44,061 nucleotides of DNA from Rubrimonas sp036770645 (lineage in GTDB: Bacteria > Pseudomonadota > Alphaproteobacteria > Rhodobacterales > Rhodobacteraceae), in contig DAIPIU010000021.1 in the NCBI GenBank assembly GCA_036770645.1, forward strand, positions 1 to 44,061. The letters run 5' to 3'. Under the pieces are notes generated by a model that made no database searches, was not told the origin of the DNA, and saw only the letters and a program-made list of their open reading frames with translations. Positions 1 to 7,979 of this stretch are shown here, piece after piece (positions within the stretch are counted from its first letter, which is position 1; every line of letters begins with the position of its first letter). The translations under genes and the position numbers were made by a program.

Positions 1-851
1 AGATGCTGATGGCCGGCAAGCTCGGCGGCACCGGCAAGATGATCATCCTGCCCGTGGACCAGGGCTTCGAGCACGGCCCCGCGCGCAGCTTCGCGCCGAA
101 TCCGGCCGGCTACGACCCGCATTACCACTACCAGATGGCCATCGACGCCGGGCTGAACGCCTATGCCGCGCCGCTGGGGCCGCTCGAGGCCGGGGCCGAC
201 AGCTTCGCCGGGCAGATCCCGACCATCCTCAAGATGAACTCGTCGAATTCGCTGCTGTCGGGCACCGCCGGCAAGGACCAGGCGATCACGGCCTCGGTCG
301 ACGACGCGCTGCGGCTGGGCTGCGCGGCCATCGGCTTCACGATCTATCCGGGCTCGGACTGCTCGCTCGACATGTTCGAGGAGATCGTCGAACTGCGCCG
401 CGAGGCGGCCTCGGTCGGCATCGCCACCGTGATCTGGTCCTATCCCCGCGGCGAGGGCATCACGAAGGAGGGCGAGCTCGCCATCGACGTCGGCGCCTAC
501 GCCGCGCACATCGCCGCGCTTCTGGGCGCGCACATCATCAAGGTGAAGCTGACCAGCGACCACCTGATGCAGCCCGAGGCGAGGAAGGTCTACGAGGAGA
601 AGGGCATCGACATCTCCACCCTGCCGGCGCGGGTGCGGCATGTGGTGGATGCCTGCTTCGCCGGGCGGCGCCTGGTCGTGTTCTCGGGCGGCGCGGCCAA
701 GGGCGAGAACGCGGTCTACGACGACGCGCGCGCCATCCGCGACGGCGGCGGCAACGGCTCGATCATCGGGCGCAACACCTTCCAGCGCTCGCGCGAGGAC
801 GCGCTGGCGATGCTCGGCAAGCTGGTCGAGATCTACAAGGGCAAGGACTGA
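1..851 (+). CDS. class I fructose-bisphosphate aldolase (DhnA/FbaB type), 5' end cut by the window
   Basis: Cleaves fructose-1,6-bisphosphate to dihydroxyacetone phosphate and glyceraldehyde-3-phosphate in the cytoplasm by a Schiff-base mechanism. The frame is open from the left edge; the first ATG (position 3) is probably internal, because family members as I know them have about 25-30 residues before the LGGTGK segment. Visible marks are ILPVDQGFEHGP near residues 15-26 and the lysine pair KVK near residues 180-182, in the strand expected to carry the Schiff-base lysine. The C-terminal GGAAKGENAVYDDARAI and GRNTFQR segments fit the phosphate-binding end of the DhnA barrel. The gene ends at a TGA and is followed by a strong hairpin. 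It converges on the ccmI-ruvX-DUF1289 operon. Family assignment is firm; glycolytic versus gluconeogenic use is not shown by the sequence. Confidence 0.93.
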   Translation, partial: MLMAGKLGGTGKMIILPVDQGFEHGPARSFAPNPAGYDPHYHYQMAIDAGLNAYAAPLGPLEAGADSFAGQIPTILKMNSSNSLLSGTAGKDQAITASVDDALRLGCAAIGFTIYPGSDCSLDMFEEIVELRREAASVGIATVIWSYPRGEGITKEGELAIDVGAYAAHIAALLGAHIIKVKLTSDHLMQPEARKVYEEKGIDISTLPARVRHVVDACFAGRRLVVFSGGAAKGENAVYDDARAIRDGGGNGSIIGRNTFQRSREDALAMLGKLVEIYKGKD

Positions 852-860
852 AGGTTTGCC

Positions 861-891
861 GCGCGCGGGCCGCGAGATGCGGCCCGCGCGC
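861..891 (+). terminator. hairpin after the aldolase gene
   Basis: Perfect 13-bp GC stem (861-873 with 879-891) closed by the 5-nt loop GAGAT, starting 10 nt after the aldolase stop codon. There is no clear T-run, which is common for terminators in such GC-rich genomes. Confidence 0.6.
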
Positions 892-908
892 CGGCAGGCC
901 TCGCGTCG

Positions 909-926
909 CGCCCCGTCTTCGGGGCG
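909..926 (-). terminator. hairpin after the DUF1289 gene
   Basis: Perfect 7-bp stem (CGCCCCG with CGGGGCG) around a TCTT loop, 3 nt beyond the DUF1289 stop codon on the minus strand. Together with the 861-891 hairpin it separates the two convergent transcription units. Confidence 0.45.
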
Positions 927-929
927 GGG

Positions 930-1172
930 TCACGCCCCCTCGCGCCCGCGCCGGCGCGAGGGGCGCGCGCCCTCCGCGGTCAGCAGGGGCGCGCGGGCGG
1001 GCAGGGCGTCCATGATCGCCCGCCGGGCCGCGGGGGTCATGGCCGACCAGCCCGCGATCTCGGCGCCGGTGCGCAGGCAGCCGACGCAGAGCCCCGATCC
1101 GGGGTGGATCATGCAGACGCGCACGCAGGGGCTTTCGATCTCGGCCCGGGTCCAGAGCGGCGCGTCGGTCAT
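930..1172 (-). CDS. DUF1289 small cysteine protein
   Basis: An 80-residue protein with the DUF1289 pattern: Cys16-x3-Cys20-x8-Cys29-x2-Cys32, then a W that follows the last cysteine by about ten residues. The four cysteines probably bind a metal or an iron-sulfur centre; the family has no established reaction. The ATG start overlaps the ruvX stop (ATGA), so it is the third cistron of ccmI-ruvX-DUF1289. The C-terminus is Arg-rich. A longer frame through the same region (to 1745) only shadows ruvX and is not used. Confidence 0.85.
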   Translation of the reverse strand: MTDAPLWTRAEIESPCVRVCMIHPGSGLCVGCLRTGAEIAGWSAMTPAARRAIMDALPARAPLLTAEGARPSRRRGREGA

Positions 1173-1678
1173 GGCGCGGCCGCGGCATGGGCCATGCGGT
1201 CGAGCGCGCCCTGCAGGATGAAGGCCGCGGCCATGCGGTCGACTACCTCGGCCCGCCTGCGCCGGCTGGCGTCGGCGGCGATCAGCGCCCGCTCGACCGC
1301 CGCCGTCGACAGCCGCTCGTCCCACAGCGCCACCGGCAGGCCCAGCGCGCGCGCGAGGTTGCGGGCGAAAGCCCGCGAGGCCTGGGCGCGCGGCCCCTCC
1401 GAGCCGTCCATGTTGCGCGGCAGCCCCATCACGAAGCCGGCCGCCCCGCGATGGGCGGCGATGGCGCGCAGGCGCTCGGCGTCGGCCATGAACTTGCCGC
1501 GTGGCAGGGTCTCGAGCGGGCTGGCGAGCGTGCGCCGCGGGTCCGACACCGCGACGCCGATGGTGCGGGTGCCGAGGTCGAGCCCGATCAGCGCCGCGGC
1601 GGGGCCGATCAGCGCGGCGAGGTCGGCGGGGCTTTCGAGCACGGCGCCGGCGGGCGCGCCTGCCGGCTGGGCGGTCAC
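1169..1678 (-). CDS. ruvX: RuvX/YqgF family Holliday junction resolvase-like nuclease
   Basis: 169 residues, RNase H-like fold. Family members act as putative Holliday junction resolvases or in pre-16S rRNA 5'-end processing. Seen here: the nuclease motif LIGLDLGTRTIGVAVSD (Asp34), the DERLST motif (Asp120-Glu121) and the C-terminal Asp147 in EVVDRMAA, together a complete acidic active site. The N-terminus is about 25 residues longer than the E. coli protein, as I recall for alphaproteobacterial members. Start is GTG at 1678, chosen because it overlaps the ccmI stop in a GTGA; the gene end overlaps the DUF1289 start in an ATGA. An in-frame extension beyond the GTG runs antisense-like through ccmI and is not real. 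Confidence 0.9.
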   Translation of the reverse strand: MTAQPAGAPAGAVLESPADLAALIGPAAALIGLDLGTRTIGVAVSDPRRTLASPLETLPRGKFMADAERLRAIAAHRGAAGFVMGLPRNMDGSEGPRAQASRAFARNLARALGLPVALWDERLSTAAVERALIAADASRRRRAEVVDRMAAAFILQGALDRMAHAAAAP

Positions 1679-3135
1679 GGCGCGGCCACGCCCGCCTCGC
1701 GGGCGGTGCGGTCGATGATGGCGAAGGCCGCCGGGTCGGCCCCATGCGCCGCGCTGGCCCGCGCCAGCGCGTCCGCGGCCCCCTCCCCGTCGCCCAGCAC
1801 CGCCAGCGCCCGGATCAGCCGCGCCCATTCCGCGGGCTCTCCGCCATCCGCGAACAGCCGCTCGCGCAGGCCCGCGACCATGCCCTCGATCATCGCCGTG
1901 CGCTCGGCCGGCGACAGGGCCGCCGCGGCCTCCATGGCCGCCGCATCGGGGCCGGGCGCGGCCGCCTGCGCCTCGGCTGCGGCGGCCACCGCGGCGTCGA
2001 AGGCCGACAGGGCCTCGGGCGCGGGCGCGAGCGCCGCGCGCGCCCGCGCCGCGGCGGCCGCGGCCTCGTCCGCCATGCCCATCGCCTCGTAGCTGCGCAC
2101 GAGCTGCGCCCATTCCATCGGCCCGCCGCCGCCCTCCGCCAGCCGCTGGTCCAGCCCCCGCACGGCGGCCAGCATCTGCGCGCGCTCCTCCTCGGGCGAC
2201 AGGGCCAGCGGGGGCGGGATCTCGGGTCGCGGCAGGCCCGCGCGCATCGCCAGGTCGTCGATCTGGGCGATGGTCGCCTCGCGCCACGGCGCGCCGGCCG
2301 GGCTTTCGCGCAGCAGGCCCAGCCAGACCTCCATGGCCGATTGGGGCCGGCCGGTCTGGGAGAAGGCCGCGCCCATGTAATAGCGGGCAACGGGGTTGGA
2401 CGGCTCGCGCCGCAGGCCTTCGGTCAGCGCCGCCTCGGCCTCGGGCGAGACATAGCCGCCGGCCGCCAGCACCATCGACTCGGCCATGGCGATCCAGACG
2501 CTGGCCGGCGCGTCGCCCCCCGACATCTCGACGAGGCGGCTCCAGCTGCGCCAGGCATCGGCGTAGCGCCCGAACTGCGACTGGGTGCGGGCCAGCAGGA
2601 ACAGGCCCTGCCGGTCGGCCTCGGGGCCGGCCGTGCGGCGCTCGAGCTCCTCGAGCAGCGCCAGCGCCTCGGCGGCCTCGGCCGGCGGCGGGGGCGGGGC
2701 CTCGCCCAGCCGCCCCTCGGCCACCGTCTGGCCGGGGCGGAAGCCCGCCGCGCGGGCCGAGGCCGGCTGGTCGGGCAGGTCGGCCGCGCCGATGCGGTCG
2801 TGCAGCCACAGCCCCGACATGGGCGCGCCGATCAGGATGGCGGCGGCCAGCGCGAAGGACGCCAGCCGCGGGGCCGGGCGGTGCGCGCTGGTGCGCTCGG
2901 CCTCGGCCGCCGCGCCCAGAAGGCGGCGCGAAATCTCGATGCGGGCCGAACGCCCCTCCTCGGCCGACAGCACGCCGCGCTCGATGTCGCGGTCGACCTC
3001 GGAGAGTTGGTCGCGGAACACCTGCGCGTCGTGCACCGCCCGCTGCGCCGCCTCGCGCCGGCCCAGCGCCAGCGGGCGGACCACCCACAGCGCCGTCAGC
3101 GCCGATGCGGCCAGCGCCGCGATCCAGAAGCCCAT
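1675..3135 (-). CDS. ccmI: cytochrome c-type biogenesis protein CcmI
   Basis: 486 residues. CcmI chaperones apocytochrome c to the CcmFH heme ligase at the periplasmic side of the inner membrane. The sequence shows the CcmI layout: TM1 at residues 1-23, a cytoplasmic loop with the charged DQLSEVDRDIERG segment around 43-55, TM2 at about 92-114, then a long Ala-rich periplasmic part with TPR-like helices (for example the YYMGAAFSQTGRP region near residue 250). A Pro-rich hinge lies around 145-155. It is first in a coupled operon with ruvX (GTGA overlap). No other ccm gene is in the window. Confidence 0.9.
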   Translation of the reverse strand: MGFWIAALAASALTALWVVRPLALGRREAAQRAVHDAQVFRDQLSEVDRDIERGVLSAEEGRSARIEISRRLLGAAAEAERTSAHRPAPRLASFALAAAILIGAPMSGLWLHDRIGAADLPDQPASARAAGFRPGQTVAEGRLGEAPPPPPAEAAEALALLEELERRTAGPEADRQGLFLLARTQSQFGRYADAWRSWSRLVEMSGGDAPASVWIAMAESMVLAAGGYVSPEAEAALTEGLRREPSNPVARYYMGAAFSQTGRPQSAMEVWLGLLRESPAGAPWREATIAQIDDLAMRAGLPRPEIPPPLALSPEEERAQMLAAVRGLDQRLAEGGGGPMEWAQLVRSYEAMGMADEAAAAAARARAALAPAPEALSAFDAAVAAAAEAQAAAPGPDAAAMEAAAALSPAERTAMIEGMVAGLRERLFADGGEPAEWARLIRALAVLGDGEGAADALARASAAHGADPAAFAIIDRTAREAGVAAP

Positions 3136-3333
3136 CGCCGTCTCCCATCGATGCCGCGGCGAAACCTAGGGGCGACCGCCGCCCGCCGCAACGGCGCGCG
3201 CCCGCGTCGCATGCGCGCCCCGCGGGCCCGGGCTGCGGACCCGCGGCCCCGGGTCCCCCCCCGGGCGGTCCGGCCGAAGGCGGATCGCCTGCGGGCCGCG
3301 TTGGGCCGGCCGGCGGCCGGGCGCCGATCCGCG

Positions 3334-3339
3334 TTGACA
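3334..3339 (+). promoter_or_regulatory. possible -35 box upstream of the DsrE-like gene
   Basis: A consensus TTGACA lies 56 nt before the 3395 start in the 259-nt spacer between divergent ccmI and the DsrE-like gene. No good -10 hexamer is seen at 16-18 nt, so only the -35 is listed. Confidence 0.35.
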
Positions 3340-3394
3340 GGCCCGAGCGGCGGGCGGTCGCTTCGCCGACAACGAGAAACCACGGAGGAAGCCC

Positions 3395-3823
3395 ATGTTC
3401 CGCATCGCCGCCGCAGGCGCGCTCGCGCTCGCCGCCCTCACGGCCCAGGCCGCCGAGCCGCGCCGCGTCGCCATCCATGTCGACGAGGACGACATCCGCA
3501 CCATCAACATGGCGCTGAACAACGCCGAGAACATCTTCAAGCATTACGAGGATCTCGGGCAGGAGGTGGAGATCGAGATCGTCACCTACGGCCCCGGCCT
3601 GCACATGCTGCGCGCCGACAGCTCGCCCGTGAAGGACCGCATCGCGCTGATGTCGCTGACCCACGATAACCTCGCCTTCTCGGCCTGCCTCAACACTGTC
3701 GAGTCGATGAAGCAGCGCGAGGACCGCGAGATCGTGCTGGTCGACGAGGCCGAGGTGGTGCCCTCGGGCGCGGTGCGGCTGATGGAGCTGCAATACGAGG
3801 GCTGGGCCTACCTGCGCCCCTGA
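3395..3823 (+). CDS. exported DsrE/DsrF-like family protein
   Basis: 142 residues with a signal peptide (Ala-rich core, likely cut after Ala20). The mature part has the DsrE-type alpha/beta pattern: RVAIHVDEDD at 24-33, a helix in which NMALNNAENIFKHYEDLG lines up with the family, then EIEIVTYGPGLHML at 59-72. A single cysteine, Cys98, sits where DsrE-like proteins carry a sulfur-carrier cysteine. A role in periplasmic sulfur handling is an inference; many exported members have no assigned function. Start supported by GGAGGA six nt before the ATG. Likely monocistronic. Confidence 0.82.
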   Translation: MFRIAAAGALALAALTAQAAEPRRVAIHVDEDDIRTINMALNNAENIFKHYEDLGQEVEIEIVTYGPGLHMLRADSSPVKDRIALMSLTHDNLAFSACLNTVESMKQREDREIVLVDEAEVVPSGAVRLMELQYEGWAYLRP

Positions 3824-3896
3824 GCCGCGCGACGGTCGACTGCGGCGTCCTTTTCCGCTACCGTTCCCGAAAAAGAACGACAGGGGAGAGGACGCC

Positions 3897-4409
3897 GTGA
3901 AGATTTCGGAACTGCCGGAATTCCGCAACCGCGCCAAGCTGCTGACCATGACGGCCGAGACCACCGTGCTCGATGCCGCCCGCGCCATGGCTGAGAAGAA
4001 TTACGGGGCGGTCGTCGTGGTGGACGACGACGGCAAGCTGGAAGGCATCTTCACCGAGCGCGACGTGCTGCGCCGCATCGTGGCGCGGAAGGCCGATCCG
4101 GAGACGACGCGGCTGGCCGAGGCGATGACCCGAGACGTCAAGACCGCGCGCGCCGACGACGAGGTGCTCGACTGCCTGCGCCAGATGTCGAACGGCCGCT
4201 TCCGCCACCTGCCGCTGGTCGACGAGGCCGGCGCGCTGCAGGGCATGGTCAGCCAGGGCGATTTCGTCGCCTACACCTGGCCGGAACTGATGCAGCGCGC
4301 GGCGACCAACACCCGCGCGCTTTTCTCGGGCAGCACGAGCCAGGTCGCGTTCCTGCTGGTCGCGATCCTGGTCTACACGCTGGTGGCGCAGGCGATCCTC
4401 GTGCGCTGA
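3897..4409 (+). CDS. tail-anchored CBS-domain protein
   Basis: 170 residues. Two CBS repeats (about 10-65 and 75-130) form a Bateman module that usually binds adenine nucleotides; the pairs GAVVVVDDDGKLEGIFTERD and FRHLPLVDEAGALQGMVSQGD are diagnostic. After a short linker the last ~20 residues (151-169) are a single hydrophobic helix ending in Val-Arg, so the CBS module is probably held at the membrane by a C-terminal anchor. Start is GTG with GGGGAGAGG upstream. Convergent with the PaaK-like gene, 42 nt away. The partner it regulates is unknown. Confidence 0.85.
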   Translation: MKISELPEFRNRAKLLTMTAETTVLDAARAMAEKNYGAVVVVDDDGKLEGIFTERDVLRRIVARKADPETTRLAEAMTRDVKTARADDEVLDCLRQMSNGRFRHLPLVDEAGALQGMVSQGDFVAYTWPELMQRAATNTRALFSGSTSQVAFLLVAILVYTLVAQAILVR

Positions 4410-4451
4410 GCGCCGATCGCCGGGGCCCGGCAACCCATGGTCCGGCCGGCG

Positions 4452-5684
4452 TCAGTCGTAGCTGCGCAGGTCGTCGATCACCTTGCCGTCGTTGGGCAGG
4501 CTGCCGATGGGCACGATGCGCACCGCGCCCGTCAGCTTCAGCACGCCCTTCACGGTCTCGGCGATCTCTGGGACCAGCCCCTCGACCTCCGGGGCCTCGA
4601 CCGCGATCTCGAAGGCGTCCTGTTCGTTCTCGCGCGTCACCGTCAGTCGCGCCTTCATCACCATCAGGTGGCGGGTGACGATCTCGGCCACCTGCTCGGG
4701 GCGCACGAACATGCCCTTGATCTTGGTGGTCTGGTCGGCCCGGCCCATCCAGCCGCGGATGCGCATGTTGGTGCGCCCGCAGGGCGAGGCGCCGGGCAGC
4801 ACCGCCGACAGGTCGCCCGTGGCGAAGCGGATCAGCGGATAGTCGGGGTTCAGCGTGGTGACCACCACCTCGCCCACCTCGCCCTCGGGCACGGGCTCTC
4901 CGGTGCCGGGGCGCACGATCTCGACGATCACGCCCTCGTCCACGATCATGCCCTCCAGCGCGGGGCTCTCATAGGCGATAAGGCCCAGATCGGCGGTGGC
5001 GTAGCACTGGTGGGTGGCGATGCCGCGCTCGCGGTATTCGGCGCGCAAGGACGGGAACAAGGCACCGCCCGACACCAGCGCCCGGGTGATCGAGCCCAGC
5101 GACAGGTCGAGTTCGGCGGCCTTGTCGAGGATCAGCTTCAGGAAGTCCGGCGTGCCGGTCCAGACGCCGGGCTTCAGATGCGCCGCGGCGCGGGCCTGCG
5201 CCTCGGTGTTGCCGGTGCCGCCGGGAAACACGCAGGCCCCCACGGCGGCCGCGCCGCTTTCGAACATCATGCCGGCGGGCGTCAGGTGATAGGCGAAGCA
5301 GTTGTGCACGATGTCGCCGCGCCGCACGCCGGCCGCATGTAGCGCGCGGCCGAAGCGCCACCAGTCATGGCCGCCGCCGCCGGGCTCGAAGATCGGACCG
5401 GGCGACATGAACAAATGGCGGAAGCCCCCGGGCGTGTGGGTGGCCAGCCGCCCGAGCGGCGGCTGCGAGGCCTGGAGTTCCGCCAGCCGCCCCTTGCGCA
5501 GCACCGGGATGCGCGCGAGCGCGGCGCGCGAGGTCACCTCGTAGGGGTTCACGCCCGCCAGCTGCCACGCCATGCCCGGCGCGTTGGCCTTGGCGTTGGC
5601 GACCGCGGCGCGCAGTTCCTGCGCCAGCGCCTTCTCGCGGTCCTCGGGGTCGCGCGTCTCGAGCGCGTCGAAATTGTTCGACAT
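4452..5684 (-). CDS. phenylacetate-CoA ligase (PaaK)-like AMP-binding protein
   Basis: 410 residues, last cistron of the ligase-liv operon. Colinear with PaaK-type adenylate-forming enzymes: RFATGDL at 286-292 (Asp291 would bind the ribose), GRADQTTKIKGMFVRPEQV at 314-332, and a C-terminal LPNDGKVIDDL with Lys401 where the adenylation lysine is expected. However, the Ser/Thr/Gly-rich phosphate loop of PaaK (SSGTTG type) is absent; at that point (residues 91-101) the sequence reads LFMSPGPIFEP. The start overlaps nothing; 74 nt separate it from livF. Substrate is unknown. It may be a divergent ligase or a non-adenylating relative. Confidence 0.8.
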   Translation of the reverse strand: MSNNFDALETRDPEDREKALAQELRAAVANAKANAPGMAWQLAGVNPYEVTSRAALARIPVLRKGRLAELQASQPPLGRLATHTPGGFRHLFMSPGPIFEPGGGGHDWWRFGRALHAAGVRRGDIVHNCFAYHLTPAGMMFESGAAAVGACVFPGGTGNTEAQARAAAHLKPGVWTGTPDFLKLILDKAAELDLSLGSITRALVSGGALFPSLRAEYRERGIATHQCYATADLGLIAYESPALEGMIVDEGVIVEIVRPGTGEPVPEGEVGEVVVTTLNPDYPLIRFATGDLSAVLPGASPCGRTNMRIRGWMGRADQTTKIKGMFVRPEQVAEIVTRHLMVMKARLTVTRENEQDAFEIAVEAPEVEGLVPEIAETVKGVLKLTGAVRIVPIGSLPNDGKVIDDLRSYD

Positions 5685-5758
5685 CGAAGGTCTCCGCCGT
5701 GGGGCGCCGCGCGGCGCATCGGGTCACAGGTAACGCGCCCGCCGCGGCTTGTCCCGCC

Positions 5759-6601
5759 TCAGCTGAGCCAGCGCTTGCGGCGGCGATAGCTGCGCACGTC
5801 GCGGAAGCTCTTGCGGCCCTGCTCCGACATGCCGAGGTAGAATTCCTTGACGTCGGGGTTCTCGCGCAGCTGCGCCGCCGGGCCGTCCATGACGATGCGT
5901 CCCGATTCCAGGATGTAGCCGTAATGGGCGAAGCGCAGCGCGATGTTGGTGTTCTGCTCGGCCAGCAGGAAGGACACGCCCTGCTCCGCGTTCAGCCGCT
6001 GCACGATGCCGAAGATCTGCTCGACGATCTGGGGCGCGAGGCCCATGGACGGCTCGTCCAGAAGGATGGTCTCGGGGCGGCTCATCAATGCGCGGCCGAT
6101 GGCGCACATCTGCTGCTCGCCGCCGGAGGTGTAGCCCGCCTGGCTGGTCCGCCGCTCGCGCAGCCGGGGGAAGTAGTCATAGACCATCTCGAGGTCGCGC
6201 CGCACCGCCGCCTTGCCGTCGGCCCGCGTGAAGGCGCCGGTAAGCAGGTTCTCCTCGATGGTCAGGTGGCCGAAGCAGTGCCGGCCCTCCATCACCTGGA
6301 TGACGCCGCGGCGCACCAGTTCCGACGGCGACAGGCCGACGATGCTCTCGCCCTTGTAGGCGATCGCGCCCTTGGTCACCGCGCCCCGTTCGGAGTGCAG
6401 CAGGTTCGAGATCGCCTTGAGCGTGGTGGACTTGCCCGCGCCGTTGCCGCCGAGGATGGCGGTGATGCCGCCCCTCGGCACGGCCAGCGACACGCCCTTC
6501 AGCACCAGGATGACGTGGTTGTAGATCACCTCGATGTTCGAGACCGACAGCAGCGGCGCGGCCGCGTCGGGCTTCGTCTCGGGGGCTGCGGCATGGGCCA
6601 T
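5759..6601 (-). CDS. livF: branched-chain/aromatic-type ABC transporter ATP-binding protein LivF
   Basis: 280 residues, one of the two cytoplasmic ATPases of a HAAT-family importer. Walker A GGNGAGKS at 51-58, Q-loop region IQVMEGRHCF at 101-110, signature SGGEQQ at 159-164, Walker B TILLDEP at 178-184. It is about 40 residues longer than E. coli LivF, with an extra N-terminal segment and a basic C-terminal tail (RRRKRWLS). Sixth cistron of the operon, behind a strong hairpin that follows livK. Substrate class cannot be told from the ATPase. Confidence 0.9.
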   Translation of the reverse strand: MAHAAAPETKPDAAAPLLSVSNIEVIYNHVILVLKGVSLAVPRGGITAILGGNGAGKSTTLKAISNLLHSERGAVTKGAIAYKGESIVGLSPSELVRRGVIQVMEGRHCFGHLTIEENLLTGAFTRADGKAAVRRDLEMVYDYFPRLRERRTSQAGYTSGGEQQMCAIGRALMSRPETILLDEPSMGLAPQIVEQIFGIVQRLNAEQGVSFLLAEQNTNIALRFAHYGYILESGRIVMDGPAAQLRENPDVKEFYLGMSEQGRKSFRDVRSYRRRKRWLS

Positions 6602-6620
6602 GGCGGCGTCTCCGTCGTGA

Positions 6621-6647
6621 TGCCCCGGCGCGCGGCGCGCCGGGGCA
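6621..6647 (-). terminator. strong hairpin between livK and livF
   Basis: A 27-nt near-perfect palindrome (13-nt arms, G at the centre) 7 nt after the livK stop and inside the 53-nt livK-livF spacer. In an operon it is more likely a partial terminator or mRNA 3'-end stabiliser, which would let the binding protein be made in excess over livF and the PaaK-like protein. Confidence 0.6.
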
Positions 6648-6654
6648 GGGGGCG

Positions 6655-7935
6655 TCAGTCGCAGCGCAGCGACAGCCCGGCCTCATTGGCGAAGGCGATC
6701 GAGTCCTCCTCGATCAGCGGGTCGATCACCGAGCGGTCCGAGGCGATCAGGTCGGTGATGATCGTCCACTTCTGGCCGTCCCACTGCTGGATCATGCCCA
6801 TGCCGGGGCCGCCGTGGTTCTCGCAGCTCACCGCGACCGGCACAGTGAAGTTCGGCAGGCCCAGCTCGGCCAGACGGGCCTCGTCGACCACAAGCGCCTC
6901 GTAGCCGTCGCGCATCATCCCCGGCGTGATGTCGGTCGTGCCGTGGATCCTCATCGCGGTGCGCGCGGCCTCGGCCGCCCACATCGCCGCCACCATGCCG
7001 CGGTTGTAGAGGACGGTGCCGAGGTGGCTGCCGTCGCCCGCCGCCTTGCCCGCGTCCAGCACATGCTTGCGGATGTCATCGTAGATCGGGAAGCCGTCGC
7101 CGACGCCGTGGAAGGTGATGGCCTTGTAGCCCTTGGCGGCCTCGCCCACCGGGCGGGTGTCCTGCTCCGAGGCCGACCACCACACGCCCACGAAGCGGTC
7201 CATGGGGAAGCGGATCGAGGCGGCCTCGGACAGCGCGACCTGGTTCATGACGCCCCAGCCCCACATGAACACCCAGTCCGGGCGGTCGCGGCGGACCTGC
7301 AGCCAGGTGGCCTTCTGCTCCTGCCCGGGGCTGTCGACGGGCAGCAGCATCAGCTCGAAGCCGTGCTTGGCCGCCAGCGCCTCGAGAGTGCGGATCGGCT
7401 CCTTCCCGTAGGCCGAGTTGTGGTAGACCAGCGCGATCTTCTTGCCCGCGAGGCTTTCCATGCCGCCCTCGACCGAACCGGCGTAGTTCACCATGATCGA
7501 GGCGGCGTCCCAGTAGCTGCCGGGAAAGTTGAACACATGGCTGAACACCCGGCCGTTCTGGGCCGATGTGCGGCCGTAGCCCATGGTGTGCAGCGGGATG
7601 TCGTCGGCGGTGGCCTTGGGGATCAGCTGGTAGGTGATGCCGGTCGAGAGCGGCTGATACACCAGCGGGTTCAGGCCCTTGGTGTTCTCGTAGCACTCGA
7701 CGCCCTTCTCGGTGTTGTAGGCGGTCTCGCAGGCGACGAAGTTGATCCGCTCGCCCTCGATGCCGCCGTCGCGTTCGTTCAGCAGTGCGAAGTAGTCGGC
7801 ATAGCCGTCGGCGAAGGGGATGCCGCCGGCCGCGAAGGGCCCGGTGCGGTAGTCGAGCCCGACGAACACCAGCTCGGCCGAGGCCGGGGCGGCCAGCAGC
7901 GCCGCGAGCGCCGTCGCCATCAGGGTCTTTCTCAT
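6655..7935 (-). CDS. periplasmic substrate-binding protein of the Liv-type transporter
   Basis: 426 residues. Signal peptide of about 21 residues (MRKTLMATALAALLAAPASA). The mature part is a type I periplasmic binding protein: VGLDYRTGPFAAGGIPFADG near the N-terminus, a central KKIALVYHNSAYGKEP hinge strand and a C-terminal PMDRFVGVWWSASEQD segment. Ligand residues cannot be read with confidence; the family transports branched-chain amino acids, amides or aromatic acids. Start at 7935 chosen for the signal peptide and GGGAGAG upstream. The frame stays open upstream across livM, but that is a shadow. The C-terminus has two cysteines, one in SCENHGG. Confidence 0.9.
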   Translation of the reverse strand: MRKTLMATALAALLAAPASAELVFVGLDYRTGPFAAGGIPFADGYADYFALLNERDGGIEGERINFVACETAYNTEKGVECYENTKGLNPLVYQPLSTGITYQLIPKATADDIPLHTMGYGRTSAQNGRVFSHVFNFPGSYWDAASIMVNYAGSVEGGMESLAGKKIALVYHNSAYGKEPIRTLEALAAKHGFELMLLPVDSPGQEQKATWLQVRRDRPDWVFMWGWGVMNQVALSEAASIRFPMDRFVGVWWSASEQDTRPVGEAAKGYKAITFHGVGDGFPIYDDIRKHVLDAGKAAGDGSHLGTVLYNRGMVAAMWAAEAARTAMRIHGTTDITPGMMRDGYEALVVDEARLAELGLPNFTVPVAVSCENHGGPGMGMIQQWDGQKWTIITDLIASDRSVIDPLIEEDSIAFANEAGLSLRCD

Positions 7936-7979
7936 GCGTCTCTCCCGTGGGGTGGTTTCTTTGGGGTCTGTTTCTTGGT

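Noticed and set aside
1169..3988. A 939-codon minus-strand open frame
   Set aside because: It reads through ccmI in the wrong frame; only its last 169 codons (ruvX) look like a protein. GC-rich DNA has few stop codons, so long shadow frames are expected.
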